From Helcococcus bovis (GTDB taxonomy: Bacteria > Bacillota > Clostridia > Tissierellales > Peptoniphilaceae), in the NCBI RefSeq assembly GCF_046035435.1, contig NZ_JBFNFH010000020.1: a stretch of 30,362 bases of DNA; one strand, written 5' to 3'. The stretch's first letter is position 1. The number at the start of each line of letters is the position of its first letter. The notes under the pieces were generated by a model. That model ran no database searches. It was not told where the DNA came from and was given only the letters and a program-made list of their open reading frames with translations. A program made the position numbers and the translations under genes. Positions 14,462-22,180 of the stretch are shown here, in pieces.

Positions 14462-14677
14462 AATATATGGAAGAAATTTTAGTTTTACAATTTTCTTCCA
14501 TATTAATTTTGCAAGAATATATGGAAGAATTTGAGATTTTATTATTTACTACCGTATTGTGTAAGTAAAAATATATGGAAAAATTTGAGATTTTATCATT
14601 TACTACCGTATTGTCTAAGTAAAAATATATGGAAAAATTTGAGATTTTGCTGTTTTCTTCCATATTTATCATCAAAA
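14462..14677. repeat. Tandem 54-bp repeat with hairpin-forming units
   Basis: AATATATGG begins at 14462, 14516, 14570 and 14624, an exact 54-base period. Units 2 and 3 are nearly identical (a few differences). Units 1 and 4 share the left end and carry an exact inverted partner, TTTTCTTCCATAT, so ATATGGAA at the left pairs with TTCCATAT at the right. Because 54 is a multiple of three, open frames appear on both strands; they have no ribosome binding sites. It fills most of the 540-base gap between trxB and the GH29 gene. Confidence 0.85.
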
Positions 14678-14797
14678 CCCATGTTGATGAAAATAAACTT
14701 TCACATAATTTCATCCATATCGACCAAATTTAATTAACATATAGATCATAATCACCCGCTAATGTGATGGTTATAATTATTATTATCCCACAAATAA

Positions 14798-14831
14798 AAA
14801 AGATACTTAAGAAAATCCCTCAGTATCTTTT
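14798..14831. terminator. trxB terminator
   Basis: AAAAGATACT (14798-14807) and AGTATCTTTT (14822-14831) pair around a 14-base loop. On the minus strand TTTTTTA follows, just after the trxB stop. Confidence 0.85.
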
Positions 14832-14876
14832 ACATTTTTATAATATTTATTAAGTTATTAACTATAAAGTATATAC

Positions 14877-15815
14877 CTATTCCATTGATTCAATATATTT
14901 TTCAGCAGCTATTGCAGCAACAGCTCCATCAGCTGCAGCAGTAACAACTTGTCTTACTGTTTTTGATCTTACATCTCCTGCTGCAAAGATTCCTGGTACA
15001 CTTGTTTTTGTGTCTTCTCCAGCTTTTACATAACCTCTTTCAAGTTCAACAACACCTTCTAGTAAAGCTGTGTTTGGTAAATACCCTGCAAAGATAAATA
15101 AACCAATATCTGGATCACCATCATTAGCTGTTACAACTCTTTCTTCTCCAGATTGATTATTTTTAATTTTAATAGATTTAACAAATTTATCTCCAATTAC
15201 TTCAACAACTTCTTCATGATGTCTTATTTCAATTTTATCATTTGCATATGCTTTTTGTTGAATCGAATTAGCAGCTTTTAATTCACCACTTCTATTTAAC
15301 ACTATAATTCTTTTACCAAATTTTGTTAAGAATATTGCTTCTTCAACAGCTGCATCTCCACCACCAACTACATAAATATCTGAGCCTTGATAGAATGCTC
15401 CATCACATGTTGCACAGTAAGCTACACCTTTACCTACATATTCTTGCTCACCAGGCACGTTCAATTTACGAGGATTTGCTCCTGTTGCATAAATTAACGC
15501 TTTTGCCTCATATGTCTTTGTGCTTGATTTTAATATTTTTTTATCTCCATCTAATGAAATTTCTTTAATTTCATCTGAAATTTTTTCAGCACCAAAACTT
15601 TTTGCTTGTTCTAGCATTTTATCTGTTAATTCTGGTCCTGATGTTTTTACAACGCCAGGATAATTATCTACATCAAGTGTTAATGAAATTTGTCCACCAG
15701 TTTGTCCTTTTTCAATAATTGCTGTTTTTAAACCTGCTCTTGCTGCATATACTCCAGCAGTTAAACCTGCTGGACCAGCACCTAAAATTATTACATCATA
15801 TTTAATATTTTCCAT
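14877..15815 (-). CDS. trxB: Thioredoxin reductase
   Basis: TrxB passes electrons from NADPH through FAD to thioredoxin. The 312 residues show the FAD site GAGPAGLTAGVYAARAGL, the redox pair CATC in GVAYCATCDGAFY, the NADPH-site region VVGGGDAAVEEAIFLTKFG, and the C-terminal FAD motif GIFAAGDVRSKTVRQ. AAGGAG precedes the ATG. It follows trmL by 12 bases and ends the copA-csoR-trmL-trxB run. It could supply thioredoxin for the Cys-type peroxidase at 4248-4793. No thioredoxin gene is in the window. Confidence 0.95.
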   Translation of the reverse strand: MENIKYDVIILGAGPAGLTAGVYAARAGLKTAIIEKGQTGGQISLTLDVDNYPGVVKTSGPELTDKMLEQAKSFGAEKISDEIKEISLDGDKKILKSSTKTYEAKALIYATGANPRKLNVPGEQEYVGKGVAYCATCDGAFYQGSDIYVVGGGDAAVEEAIFLTKFGKRIIVLNRSGELKAANSIQQKAYANDKIEIRHHEEVVEVIGDKFVKSIKIKNNQSGEERVVTANDGDPDIGLFIFAGYLPNTALLEGVVELERGYVKAGEDTKTSVPGIFAAGDVRSKTVRQVVTAAADGAVAAIAAEKYIESME

Positions 15816-15827
15816 ATTTACTCCTTT

Positions 15828-16292
15828 TTAATTCATATGTTCAAATCCTAATTGTCTAAACGCTTCATATAAAACTATATTAGCTGAGTTACACAAATTT
15901 AATGATCTATCACTATCTTCTCTCATAGGTATTTTTATACCATTATCCACTAAAGCATTATGAATATATTCATAAACACCTTTAGATTCACTACCAAACA
16001 TTATATAGTCTCCATCCTGATATTCTACATCTGTATGGAATTTAGTTGCATGCGTTGTAGCTAAAAATACTCTGGAATTACCTTTATATTCCATAAAATC
16101 TTCAAAACTATCATGCATTACAACGTCTACATGTTCCCAGTAATCTAGCCCTGCTCTTCTCATCATTTTATCGTTTAGAGAAAAACCTAAAGGTCTAATT
16201 AAATGCAATCTAGTTTTTGTAAGATAGCATGTACGCCCTATGTTAGCAGTGTTACCAGCTATTTCAGGTTCAAATAATACTATATTTAACAT
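15828..16292 (-). CDS. trmL: tRNA (cytidine/uridine-34 2'-O)-methyltransferase
   Basis: TrmL methylates the ribose of the wobble base in certain leucine tRNAs. The 154 residues fit the compact SPOUT enzyme: VLFEPEIAGNTANIGRTC at the N terminus (substrate and tRNA contact), IRPLGFSL, MFGSESKGVYEYI, and SLNLCNSANIVLYEAFRQL, the knotted SAM-binding end. GAGGGA precedes the ATG. It lies 26 bases after csoR. Its place between copper and redox genes is probably co-transcription without a shared function. Confidence 0.93.
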   Translation of the reverse strand: MLNIVLFEPEIAGNTANIGRTCYLTKTRLHLIRPLGFSLNDKMMRRAGLDYWEHVDVVMHDSFEDFMEYKGNSRVFLATTHATKFHTDVEYQDGDYIMFGSESKGVYEYIHNALVDNGIKIPMREDSDRSLNLCNSANIVLYEAFRQLGFEHMN

Positions 16293-16318
16293 ATTCCCTC
16301 TTTTATTTTAATTAATCA

Positions 16319-16591
16319 CTATTTACCAAGTTTCATAATAATTTTTTCAATTTCATTTATTTTTTCATTAACATTTATTTCATCTCCTTTTTCAAGCGAT
16401 TCTGAAACACATGTTTTTAAATGAGCTGATAAAATTTCCTTATTAGTTGAATTTAACGCAGCAATAACTGCCAAAAGCTGAGTTGATACATCTAAACAGT
16501 ACTTATCTGATTCAACCATTTTTATTATACCATCTAACTGACCTCTCGCCCTATTTAGACGATTTAATATATTTTTATGATCAGCCTTCAT
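16319..16591 (-). CDS. csoR: CsoR-family copper-sensing repressor
   Basis: The all-helical, 90-residue CsoR/FrmR-type repressor carries the Cu(I) set Cys32, His57 and Cys61 (in DKYCLDV and SAHLKTCV). Cu(I) binding releases it from GC-containing operators. Its ATG shares one base with the copA stop (TAATG), so translation is coupled to copA. The likely target is the copA promoter, where GGGTA-type half sites lie around the -10. Sensing of another metal or a persulfide is possible in this family, but the C-H-C set and copA next door favour copper. Confidence 0.92.
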   Translation of the reverse strand: MKADHKNILNRLNRARGQLDGIIKMVESDKYCLDVSTQLLAVIAALNSTNKEILSAHLKTCVSESLEKGDEINVNEKINEIEKIIMKLGK

Positions 16592-16797
16592 TATTCTACA
16601 CTCACTACTTCATATCCTGCTTCTTCTACTGCTGTAATTAATGTATCATCTGCTACATCCTTTGAAACTTTAACGATAGCATATTTATCTTCAAGAGAAA
16701 CTTCCACATCTTTTGCTATTCTACTTAAAGCAGTTTCAACGGCTTTTTTACAATGCCCACAAGACATTCCTTCTATATTTAATCTTCTTTCTTCCAT
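16591..16797 (-). CDS. copZ: CopZ-like copper chaperone domain with its own internal start
   Basis: Within copA, in the same frame, the ATG at 16797 follows AAGGAG with a six-base spacer. From it a 68-residue protein would be made, MEERRLNIEGMSCGHCKKAV onwards, with the metal-binding CGHC and the usual betaalphabetabetaalphabeta length of CopZ. The upstream copA frame reads straight through, so the same codons can also form a C-terminal domain of CopA. Production of a free CopZ is an inference from the ribosome binding site. Confidence 0.6.
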   Translation of the reverse strand: MEERRLNIEGMSCGHCKKAVETALSRIAKDVEVSLEDKYAIVKVSKDVADDTLITAVEEAGYEVVSVE

Positions 16798-19134
16798 TCT
16801 ATACTCCTTATCATCTTTATAATTTGTATACAAATTAATTCTACCATAATTTATATAATTTGATAAATCTTGTTTTTCATTTTTTTCTCTATATTCATAT
16901 TTAAAGTTCCTTAATCTCAATGAATTTGTAACAACAAAAACTAATGACATACTCATTGCAAATGCTGCTATCATTGGATTTAACTTGATTCCGAAACTTG
17001 GATAAAACACACCCATTGCTAATGGAATAGAAATTACATTATATATAAATGCCCAAAATAAATTTTCTTTTATAATTTTTAATGTCCTTTTACTTAATTT
17101 TATTGCATTTACTATATCGTATAAATTTGATTTTGTTAAAACCAAATCTGCAGATTCAATTGCTATGTCAGTTCCATCTGCTATTGCAATGCCTATATCT
17201 GCTCTCATCAATGCTGGAGCATCATTTATACCATCGCCAACCATTGCAACTTTTTGATTTAATTGATAATTTTCAACAACTTTATCTTTATCCTGTGGCA
17301 ATAATTCTGATTTAACATCATTAATCCCAACATTTTTTGCAATTTCTTCTGCTACAAATTTATTATCTCCAGTTAACATAACTGTATTTATACCTAAATT
17401 TTTTATTCTATCGATCGCTTCAACCGATGAGTTTTTTATAACATCTGCTATTCCAAAAATTGCTAATATATTTTTTTCATTAAATAGAAATACAACCGTT
17501 TTACCTTGTTTTGATAGGTTTTCATATAAAAGTTTAATTTCATCATTAAGTTTGAATGTATCTAACAGCAATTTTTCATTACCTATAAAATATTTTTCTT
17601 GTTCAATTTCAGCTTCTATACCATTTCCTGAAATAGATTTAAAATTAAAAACATTTATTTTTTTAGCATCTAAGTTATTAAAAGGTTTTGAAAGTGGATG
17701 TTCTGAATTTAATTCCAGAGAATATGCAATATCTAAAATATTTTGTTTATCTAATCCATCTGCAAAATATATATCCGTAATCTGTGGCTTTCCTTCAGTA
17801 ATTGTGCCTGTTTTATCGAACACAATTGTATTAATCTTACTTAAAATTTCCAATGCTTCAGAATTTTTTACTAAAATTCCCTGTTCAGCAGCTTTGCCAT
17901 TCGCAACCATCATAGCAACTGGAGTTGCAAGTCCTAACGCACATGGACAAGATATGACCAATACGCCTATTGATACTGATAATGCAAATGTTAAATCATA
18001 TCCTAGTAACAACCATACTACGAATGATAATACTGAAATTAATATTACAATTGGAACAAATATTCCTGAAATCTTATCTGCTAATTTTGATATAGGTGCT
18101 TTTGTTGCTGATGCTTCTTCCATCAAACTTATAATTTTTGAAATTGTGGTTTCACTTCCTACATTTTTAGCCTTCATTATAAATGATCCATTCATGTTAA
18201 CAGAACCAGATAATATTTCATCATTTATATCTACTTCAACAGGTATTGATTCTCCTGTAATTGCAGATTTATCAATATTAGACTTACCTTCAATAAGTAT
18301 GCCATCAACAGCAATTCTTTCTCCAGGAGATACTTTTATTAAATCTCCTATATTAATTTCATCAACTGATTTTTCAATAATTTTGTCTCCAATAACAACT
18401 TTTACTTTATCTGGCTGCAATTCTATAAGCTTATTTATCGCATTAGTAGTTTTTAATTTTGATCTAATTTCTAAATACTTACCAAATGTAATCAATGTTA
18501 ATATCATCGTTGCAGCTTCATAGTACAAATCGTGATGATACATCATTACCATTTTTTCATCTTTTTGACCTAATCCATAGAAAATCATAAATGATGCAAA
18601 AATACCATATATAATCGCCGAAAATGATCCAATCGCAACTAACGAATCCATATTTGGATGTAATTTGAATAACGACTTAAATCCATTTTGAAAATATATT
18701 CTATTTACATAAATTATCGGTAAAGCAAAAATTAATTGTAAGAATGCAAACATTCCGGCACCCTCATATCCATTAAGAATGTTTGGATATGGCAAATTCA
18801 CCATTTCACCCATTGCAACATACATTAAAATTACCATTAACGGAATAGAAGTTTTTAATCTATTTTTTATATTTTTTAATTCTTTATCAAATTTTTCTTT
18901 AGGATTAATATTTTTTTCTTCGCTTTTATTATTTCGTCTAGAAAATGCTTTATATCCTGAATTTTCAATAGCAGCTATAATTTCTTTATCTGATATATCA
19001 TTATTTGAAATTTCAAGGGTATTAGTCAACAAACTTACATTTACATTCTCTATACCTAGTTTTTTAACAGCTTTTTCAACTGTAAGTTGGCATGAAGCAC
19101 ATGTCATTCCTTCTATATCAAATTTTCTTTTCAT
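16591..19134 (-). CDS. copA: Copper-exporting P1B ATPase with C-terminal CopZ-like domain
   Basis: CopA pumps Cu(I) out of the cytoplasm. The 847 residues contain an N-terminal heavy-metal domain (GMTCASC, residues 9-15), eight membrane spans with the transport motif CPC (396-398), TGES (294-297), the phosphorylation site DKTG (440-443), the HP pair (479-480) and GDGIND (633-638). Usual CopA proteins end soon after the last span (near residue 745). Here about 35 polar, AT-coded residues lead into a second heavy-metal domain with CGHC at 792-795. The linker looks like a former intergenic region read in frame, and it contains an 18-bp palindrome (16820-16837) and a Shine-Dalgarno for an internal start. 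The gene starts with GGGGG eight bases upstream of the ATG. Confidence 0.95.
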   Translation of the reverse strand: MKRKFDIEGMTCASCQLTVEKAVKKLGIENVNVSLLTNTLEISNNDISDKEIIAAIENSGYKAFSRRNNKSEEKNINPKEKFDKELKNIKNRLKTSIPLMVILMYVAMGEMVNLPYPNILNGYEGAGMFAFLQLIFALPIIYVNRIYFQNGFKSLFKLHPNMDSLVAIGSFSAIIYGIFASFMIFYGLGQKDEKMVMMYHHDLYYEAATMILTLITFGKYLEIRSKLKTTNAINKLIELQPDKVKVVIGDKIIEKSVDEINIGDLIKVSPGERIAVDGILIEGKSNIDKSAITGESIPVEVDINDEILSGSVNMNGSFIMKAKNVGSETTISKIISLMEEASATKAPISKLADKISGIFVPIVILISVLSFVVWLLLGYDLTFALSVSIGVLVISCPCALGLATPVAMMVANGKAAEQGILVKNSEALEILSKINTIVFDKTGTITEGKPQITDIYFADGLDKQNILDIAYSLELNSEHPLSKPFNNLDAKKINVFNFKSISGNGIEAEIEQEKYFIGNEKLLLDTFKLNDEIKLLYENLSKQGKTVVFLFNEKNILAIFGIADVIKNSSVEAIDRIKNLGINTVMLTGDNKFVAEEIAKNVGINDVKSELLPQDKDKVVENYQLNQKVAMVGDGINDAPALMRADIGIAIADGTDIAIESADLVLTKSNLYDIVNAIKLSKRTLKIIKENLFWAFIYNVISIPLAMGVFYPSFGIKLNPMIAAFAMSMSLVFVVTNSLRLRNFKYEYREKNEKQDLSNYINYGRINLYTNYKDDKEYRMEERRLNIEGMSCGHCKKAVETALSRIAKDVEVSLEDKYAIVKVSKDVADDTLITAVEEAGYEVVSVE

Positions 19135-19142
19135 TTTTAATA

Positions 19143-19187
19143 CCCCCTACCCGTATATATTATACCCAATATTGAGTATAAAATCAA
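19143..19187 (-). promoter_or_regulatory. copA promoter and candidate CsoR operator
   Basis: On the minus strand TTGATT (19182-19187) and TATAAT (19159-19164) are exactly 17 bases apart. Around the -10 lie GGGTATA, TATACGGGTA and GGGGGTATTA, and TATAC/GTATA arms flank the spacer. Such GGGTA-containing dyads are typical of CsoR sites, so repression by the csoR product is likely. Confidence 0.65.
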
Positions 19188-19250
19188 TTTTTCTCTATAC
19201 TATCAACACAATTTTAATGTATAATTCATATTATAAAAATTGGAGGGATT

Positions 19251-21119
19251 ATGTATAAAAATTTTATTAAAGTAGCAAGTGCTAATATCAACACAAAATT
19301 GCTTAACGTAGAAGAAAATAAAGATAGCATATTAAAATATATGAATTATGCCTCAAATAATAATGTAGAAATTTTATTATTTCCAGAATTAACTCTTACT
19401 GGTGTAAGCTCTGGTGAACTGGTTGCAACGAAAGAAATTACAGATAAGTGCAAAAAAGCTTTAGATGAAATTGTTGAAAATTCAAAAAAATCTAACATGC
19501 TTGTAATATTTGGAATGCCAATAAAAATTAATAATAAATTTTATAATGCAATGCTTTATGTTCAAAATGGTCAAGTTATAAATGTAACCTCAAAGAAAAC
19601 TTTATCTTATGAAGATAAAAGATATTTTAGTGTAGCAAAAGATAATTCATACTTTATAGATTCTAATAGAGATAATTCATTTTATTTAAGAATATTTAAT
19701 TCTGATAAATTAAATTCTTACGAAGGAAATTTTGACTTTAATTTACAATTAGTGTTTGAAAATGAATTAATCAACAATAACTATATAGTTTCAGAAAATA
19801 TGAATTTAATTCTTGTTCCCGGATCTGTTAAATCTACTGTAAATCAGATTAATGATATTCAAAACACATTGCAAATTGTAAGTAAAACAAATGGAGTCGG
19901 ATTAATCTATGCAGGGGCTTCAAACGGAGAATCTTCAAGTGATGGAATTTATGCTTCACAAAAATTCATACTTGAAAATGGTAAAATCATCGCAAAAGGT
20001 AATTCATTTACAAATGGTTTAATTATCTCTGAAATAAATTCTTATGAATGTAAAAATAGAGAAACCGGAATGAATTATGAAGCAGTCTATTCTCCTTATG
20101 AATATAAAATTTCAGAAACAATATTTGAATTAACTAGACAATTAGATAAATATCCTTATTTCCCTGAAAGTAAAATTTTTGAAAGTTCAATGCGAAATAT
20201 ACTAGAAATTCAATCAGAAGCTTTAGCTAGAAGATTAAAACAAATTCCTGAAAAGAAAATTTTCATAGGGATTTCTGGTGGGCTTGACTCTACATTGGCA
20301 CTTATAGTTGCTTCTCTTGCATATTACAAATTAAAACTTGATAGCAAGGACATTCATACTATAACATTACCTGGGCTTGGCACTTCAAATAGAACTAAAA
20401 ATAACGCAATAAATTTATCTAAGGCTTACGGAACTACATTTAAGGAAATAAGCATAGTTGAATCTGTAAAACAACACTTCAAAAATATTGAACATGATGA
20501 AAATGATACATCTGTAGCTTATGAAAATGCACAAGCACGTGAAAGAACTCAAGTTTTAATGGATTTAGCAAATAAACATGGTGGTATAGTATTAGGTACA
20601 GGAAATATGTCAGAAATCGCATTAGGTTGGGCAACTTTTAACGGAGATCACATGTCTATGTATAATGTAAATTCCGGTATTCCTAAAACTCTTTTGAGAG
20701 AAGTTGTTAGATATGTCGCAAATAATACTGAAAATACCCTATTAAAAAATACATTAATAGATATAATTGAAACACCTATCTCACCTGAGCTTTTACCAAC
20801 AAACGAAGAAGGAACTATCACTCAAAAAACGGAAGATAATGTTGGACCATATGAATTACATGATTTCTTTGTATATCATTTAGTAAGAAATAAATCCAAA
20901 TTAAGTGATATATTATTTATGGCAAAACAAGCTTTCTCCGATAAATATTCTGAAGAAATAATTGAAAAATGGTTTAATAAATTCAGATGGAGATTTGTAA
21001 CACAACAATTTAAGAAGAATATCGCCGTTGACGGTCCTCAAATACTTGACTATTCATTAAATCCTAAAAATGGATTTATTATACCATCCGACTTAGACCC
21101 AAATTCGTTTAATATTTAA
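19251..21119 (+). CDS. nadE: NAD synthetase with a degenerate glutaminase domain
   Basis: NadE makes NAD from deamido-NAD, ATP and an amino donor. The 622 residues have the two-domain layout of glutamine-dependent NadE: a nitrilase-like domain (about 1-275), then the synthetase with PP-loop SGGLDS (342-347), GTGNMSEIALGWATFNGDHM and a typical C-terminal half. In the nitrilase domain Glu46 (FPELTLTG) and a Lys near 115 remain. The catalytic Cys, normally in an S-A-x-C stretch just before the YVYA strand, is replaced: the sequence is VSKTNGVGLIYAGA, with Asn214 in the Cys position, and no Cys lies nearby. The ICEDLW-type motif before it is also lost. I infer that it uses free ammonia. GGAGGG precedes the ATG; it is divergent from copA. 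Confidence 0.9.
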   Translation: MYKNFIKVASANINTKLLNVEENKDSILKYMNYASNNNVEILLFPELTLTGVSSGELVATKEITDKCKKALDEIVENSKKSNMLVIFGMPIKINNKFYNAMLYVQNGQVINVTSKKTLSYEDKRYFSVAKDNSYFIDSNRDNSFYLRIFNSDKLNSYEGNFDFNLQLVFENELINNNYIVSENMNLILVPGSVKSTVNQINDIQNTLQIVSKTNGVGLIYAGASNGESSSDGIYASQKFILENGKIIAKGNSFTNGLIISEINSYECKNRETGMNYEAVYSPYEYKISETIFELTRQLDKYPYFPESKIFESSMRNILEIQSEALARRLKQIPEKKIFIGISGGLDSTLALIVASLAYYKLKLDSKDIHTITLPGLGTSNRTKNNAINLSKAYGTTFKEISIVESVKQHFKNIEHDENDTSVAYENAQARERTQVLMDLANKHGGIVLGTGNMSEIALGWATFNGDHMSMYNVNSGIPKTLLREVVRYVANNTENTLLKNTLIDIIETPISPELLPTNEEGTITQKTEDNVGPYELHDFFVYHLVRNKSKLSDILFMAKQAFSDKYSEEIIEKWFNKFRWRFVTQQFKKNIAVDGPQILDYSLNPKNGFIIPSDLDPNSFNI

Positions 21120-21145
21120 TATAATGTAAATAATGATATAACAAT

Positions 21146-21171
21146 GTGCAGTTTAATCGTATTAACTGCAC
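21146..21171 (+). terminator. Hairpin after nadE
   Basis: GTGCAGTTTAAT and ATTAACTGCAC pair (one bulge), 26 bases after the nadE stop. The tail is only mildly T-rich (TTTATC), so it may be a weak terminator. Confidence 0.6.
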
Positions 21172-21237
21172 TTTATCAAGCTGACAAAAATTGTCAAATA
21201 TATCAAATTAATCAACTTATTCAAATTTTAAATAATT

Positions 21238-21319
21238 TAGAACAGTAATTTAAAATTTTGTTTTCTGTTCCATTTTAAAAAAATGGAACAGAATTCTAAA
21301 AAATAAAATAACTGTTCCA
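21238..21319. repeat. Nested inverted repeats built from one GGAACAGT-like motif
   Basis: The inner arms TTCTGTTCCATTT (21263-21275) and AAATGGAACAGAA (21281-21293) are a perfect 13-bp stem. Outside them TAGAACAGTAATTT (21238-21251) faces AAATAACTGTTCCA (21306-21319), matching at 12 of 14. It could be a small mobile-element relic or a protein-binding site. Confidence 0.65.
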
Positions 21320-21385
21320 ATGCTCAATATTTCACAAAAAATTAATAGATAATTTGTGTAATAAATAATTAATGTGTTTTATAAA

Positions 21386-21428
21386 AAACTGAAGCAAAAC
21401 AAGTTTAACAATCATTTCACTTCAGTTT
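21386..21428 (-). terminator. ptsH terminator
   Basis: AAACTGAAG and CTTCAGTTT pair around a loop of about 25 bases. On the minus strand TTTTTTA follows, shortly after the ptsH stop. Confidence 0.8.
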
Positions 21429-21440
21429 ATTCAAATTTAT

Positions 21441-21698
21441 TTATAATTTATTTTCTACTAAATTAACTAATGATTTAACAGCTTCTTCTTCATCTTCCCC
21501 ATTAGCTCTTATTATAATTTCTTCATCTTTTCCTGCACTCATACTTAGTACACTCATAATAGATTTTCCATTATAAACTTTTTCATTTTTTATTACATCA
21601 ATATTAGATGAAAATTTAATAGCTTCTTGGATAAATAAAGATGCTGGTCTAGCATGTAAACCTATTTCATTTTTAATTTTAACAGCTGACTCATACAT
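21441..21698 (-). CDS. ptsH: Phosphocarrier protein HPr
   Basis: HPr carries phosphate from enzyme I to the sugar-specific PTS enzymes. From the ATG at 21698 it is 85 residues, with the active His15 in GLHARPAS and the regulatory Ser46 in NGKSIMSVLSM, the site used by HPr kinase to make the CcpA co-effector. The open frame extends seven codons further, but TTAGGAGG lies within that stretch and directly precedes the chosen ATG. No enzyme I gene follows; a terminator does. A cre-like site lies upstream at 21772-21785. Confidence 0.95.
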   Translation of the reverse strand: MYESAVKIKNEIGLHARPASLFIQEAIKFSSNIDVIKNEKVYNGKSIMSVLSMSAGKDEEIIIRANGEDEEEAVKSLVNLVENKL

Positions 21699-21771
21699 TT
21701 TTATGCCTCCTAACTTCACATTCTAACTAGTAATTATTATATCATAAAAATATTTAAAATTCCATTTTAAT

Positions 21772-21785
21772 TGAAAAGGTTTACA
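21772..21785. promoter_or_regulatory. cre-like site upstream of ptsH
   Basis: TGAAAAGGTTTACA matches the CcpA consensus TGWAANCGNTNWCA at 13 of 14 positions. It lies about 75 bases before the ptsH start, upstream of an extended -10 (TGATATAAT on the minus strand). A near-identical site precedes the ATP synthase promoter. Confidence 0.4.
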
Positions 21786-21829
21786 GTTTTATCATTAATT
21801 TTTTGAAAGATTTTACATTTTTTTAATAT

Positions 21830-22060
21830 TTATTTTATTAATAACAACAAAATAACTCCTGGAATTCCTAAAATTCCAACTATAAAAGCATTTAAAACTG
21901 TAACTTCTATATTTGCTCCTAATGCATTAGCAACCGCTAAGATCAATACTCCAACTATACTATTTAGTATAAATTTGAATATAAGCTTAATTGATACTTT
22001 GAATATTTTTAATATTAAAAATAATACTATAATACCAATAATAGCAAATGAAAGCTCCAT
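21830..22060 (-). CDS. BofA-family membrane protein
   Basis: The 76-residue protein matches the BofA family (pro-sigma-K processing inhibitor): a first hydrophobic span (LSFAIIGIIVLFLILKIF), then ILNSIVGVLILAVANALG and the typical ending LNAFIVGILGIPGVILLLL. I start at the ATG at 22060, preceded by AAGGAGG; a 16-codon-longer frame is unlikely. In spore formers BofA holds the SpoIVFB protease inactive. Members without sporulation genes around them are common in Firmicutes and their role is unknown. No sporulation gene is in this window, so I leave the symbol blank. Confidence 0.8.
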   Translation of the reverse strand: MELSFAIIGIIVLFLILKIFKVSIKLIFKFILNSIVGVLILAVANALGANIEVTVLNAFIVGILGIPGVILLLLIK

Positions 22061-22144
22061 AACTACCTCCTTTATAATCAACATATTAATATAATACATT
22101 ATATCCATAAATATTAAAAATTTTATTGATTTAAATTTCCGATT

Positions 22145-22159
22145 ATTGTATTATACAAT
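22145..22159. promoter_or_regulatory. 15-bp palindrome in the promoter region of the 559-residue gene
   Basis: ATTGTAT and ATACAAT flank a single T, giving a perfect palindrome 21 bases before the start codon at 22181. It overlaps the likely -10 (TATTAT) and could be an operator. Confidence 0.45.
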
Positions 22160-22180
22160 CAATACAGATTAGGAGGTATT

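Larger units (their letters stand above)
21120..21440. other. Gene-free region with four separate dyads
   Basis: No gene is visible between nadE and ptsH. It holds the nadE-side hairpin (21146-21171), TGACAA/TTGTCA at 21182-21196, the nested hairpin at 21238-21319 and the ptsH terminator at 21386-21428. The last is convincing as a terminator; the nested one is unexplained. Confidence 0.6.

Noticed and set aside
14462..14677. Possible CRISPR array.
   Set aside because: The whole 54-base unit is repeated, with no unique spacers between constant repeats, and no cas genes are present.
14427..14737. Open frames of 95 and 68 codons on opposite strands across the 54-bp repeat.
   Set aside because: They exist because the repeat length is a multiple of three; neither has a ribosome binding site or protein-like composition.
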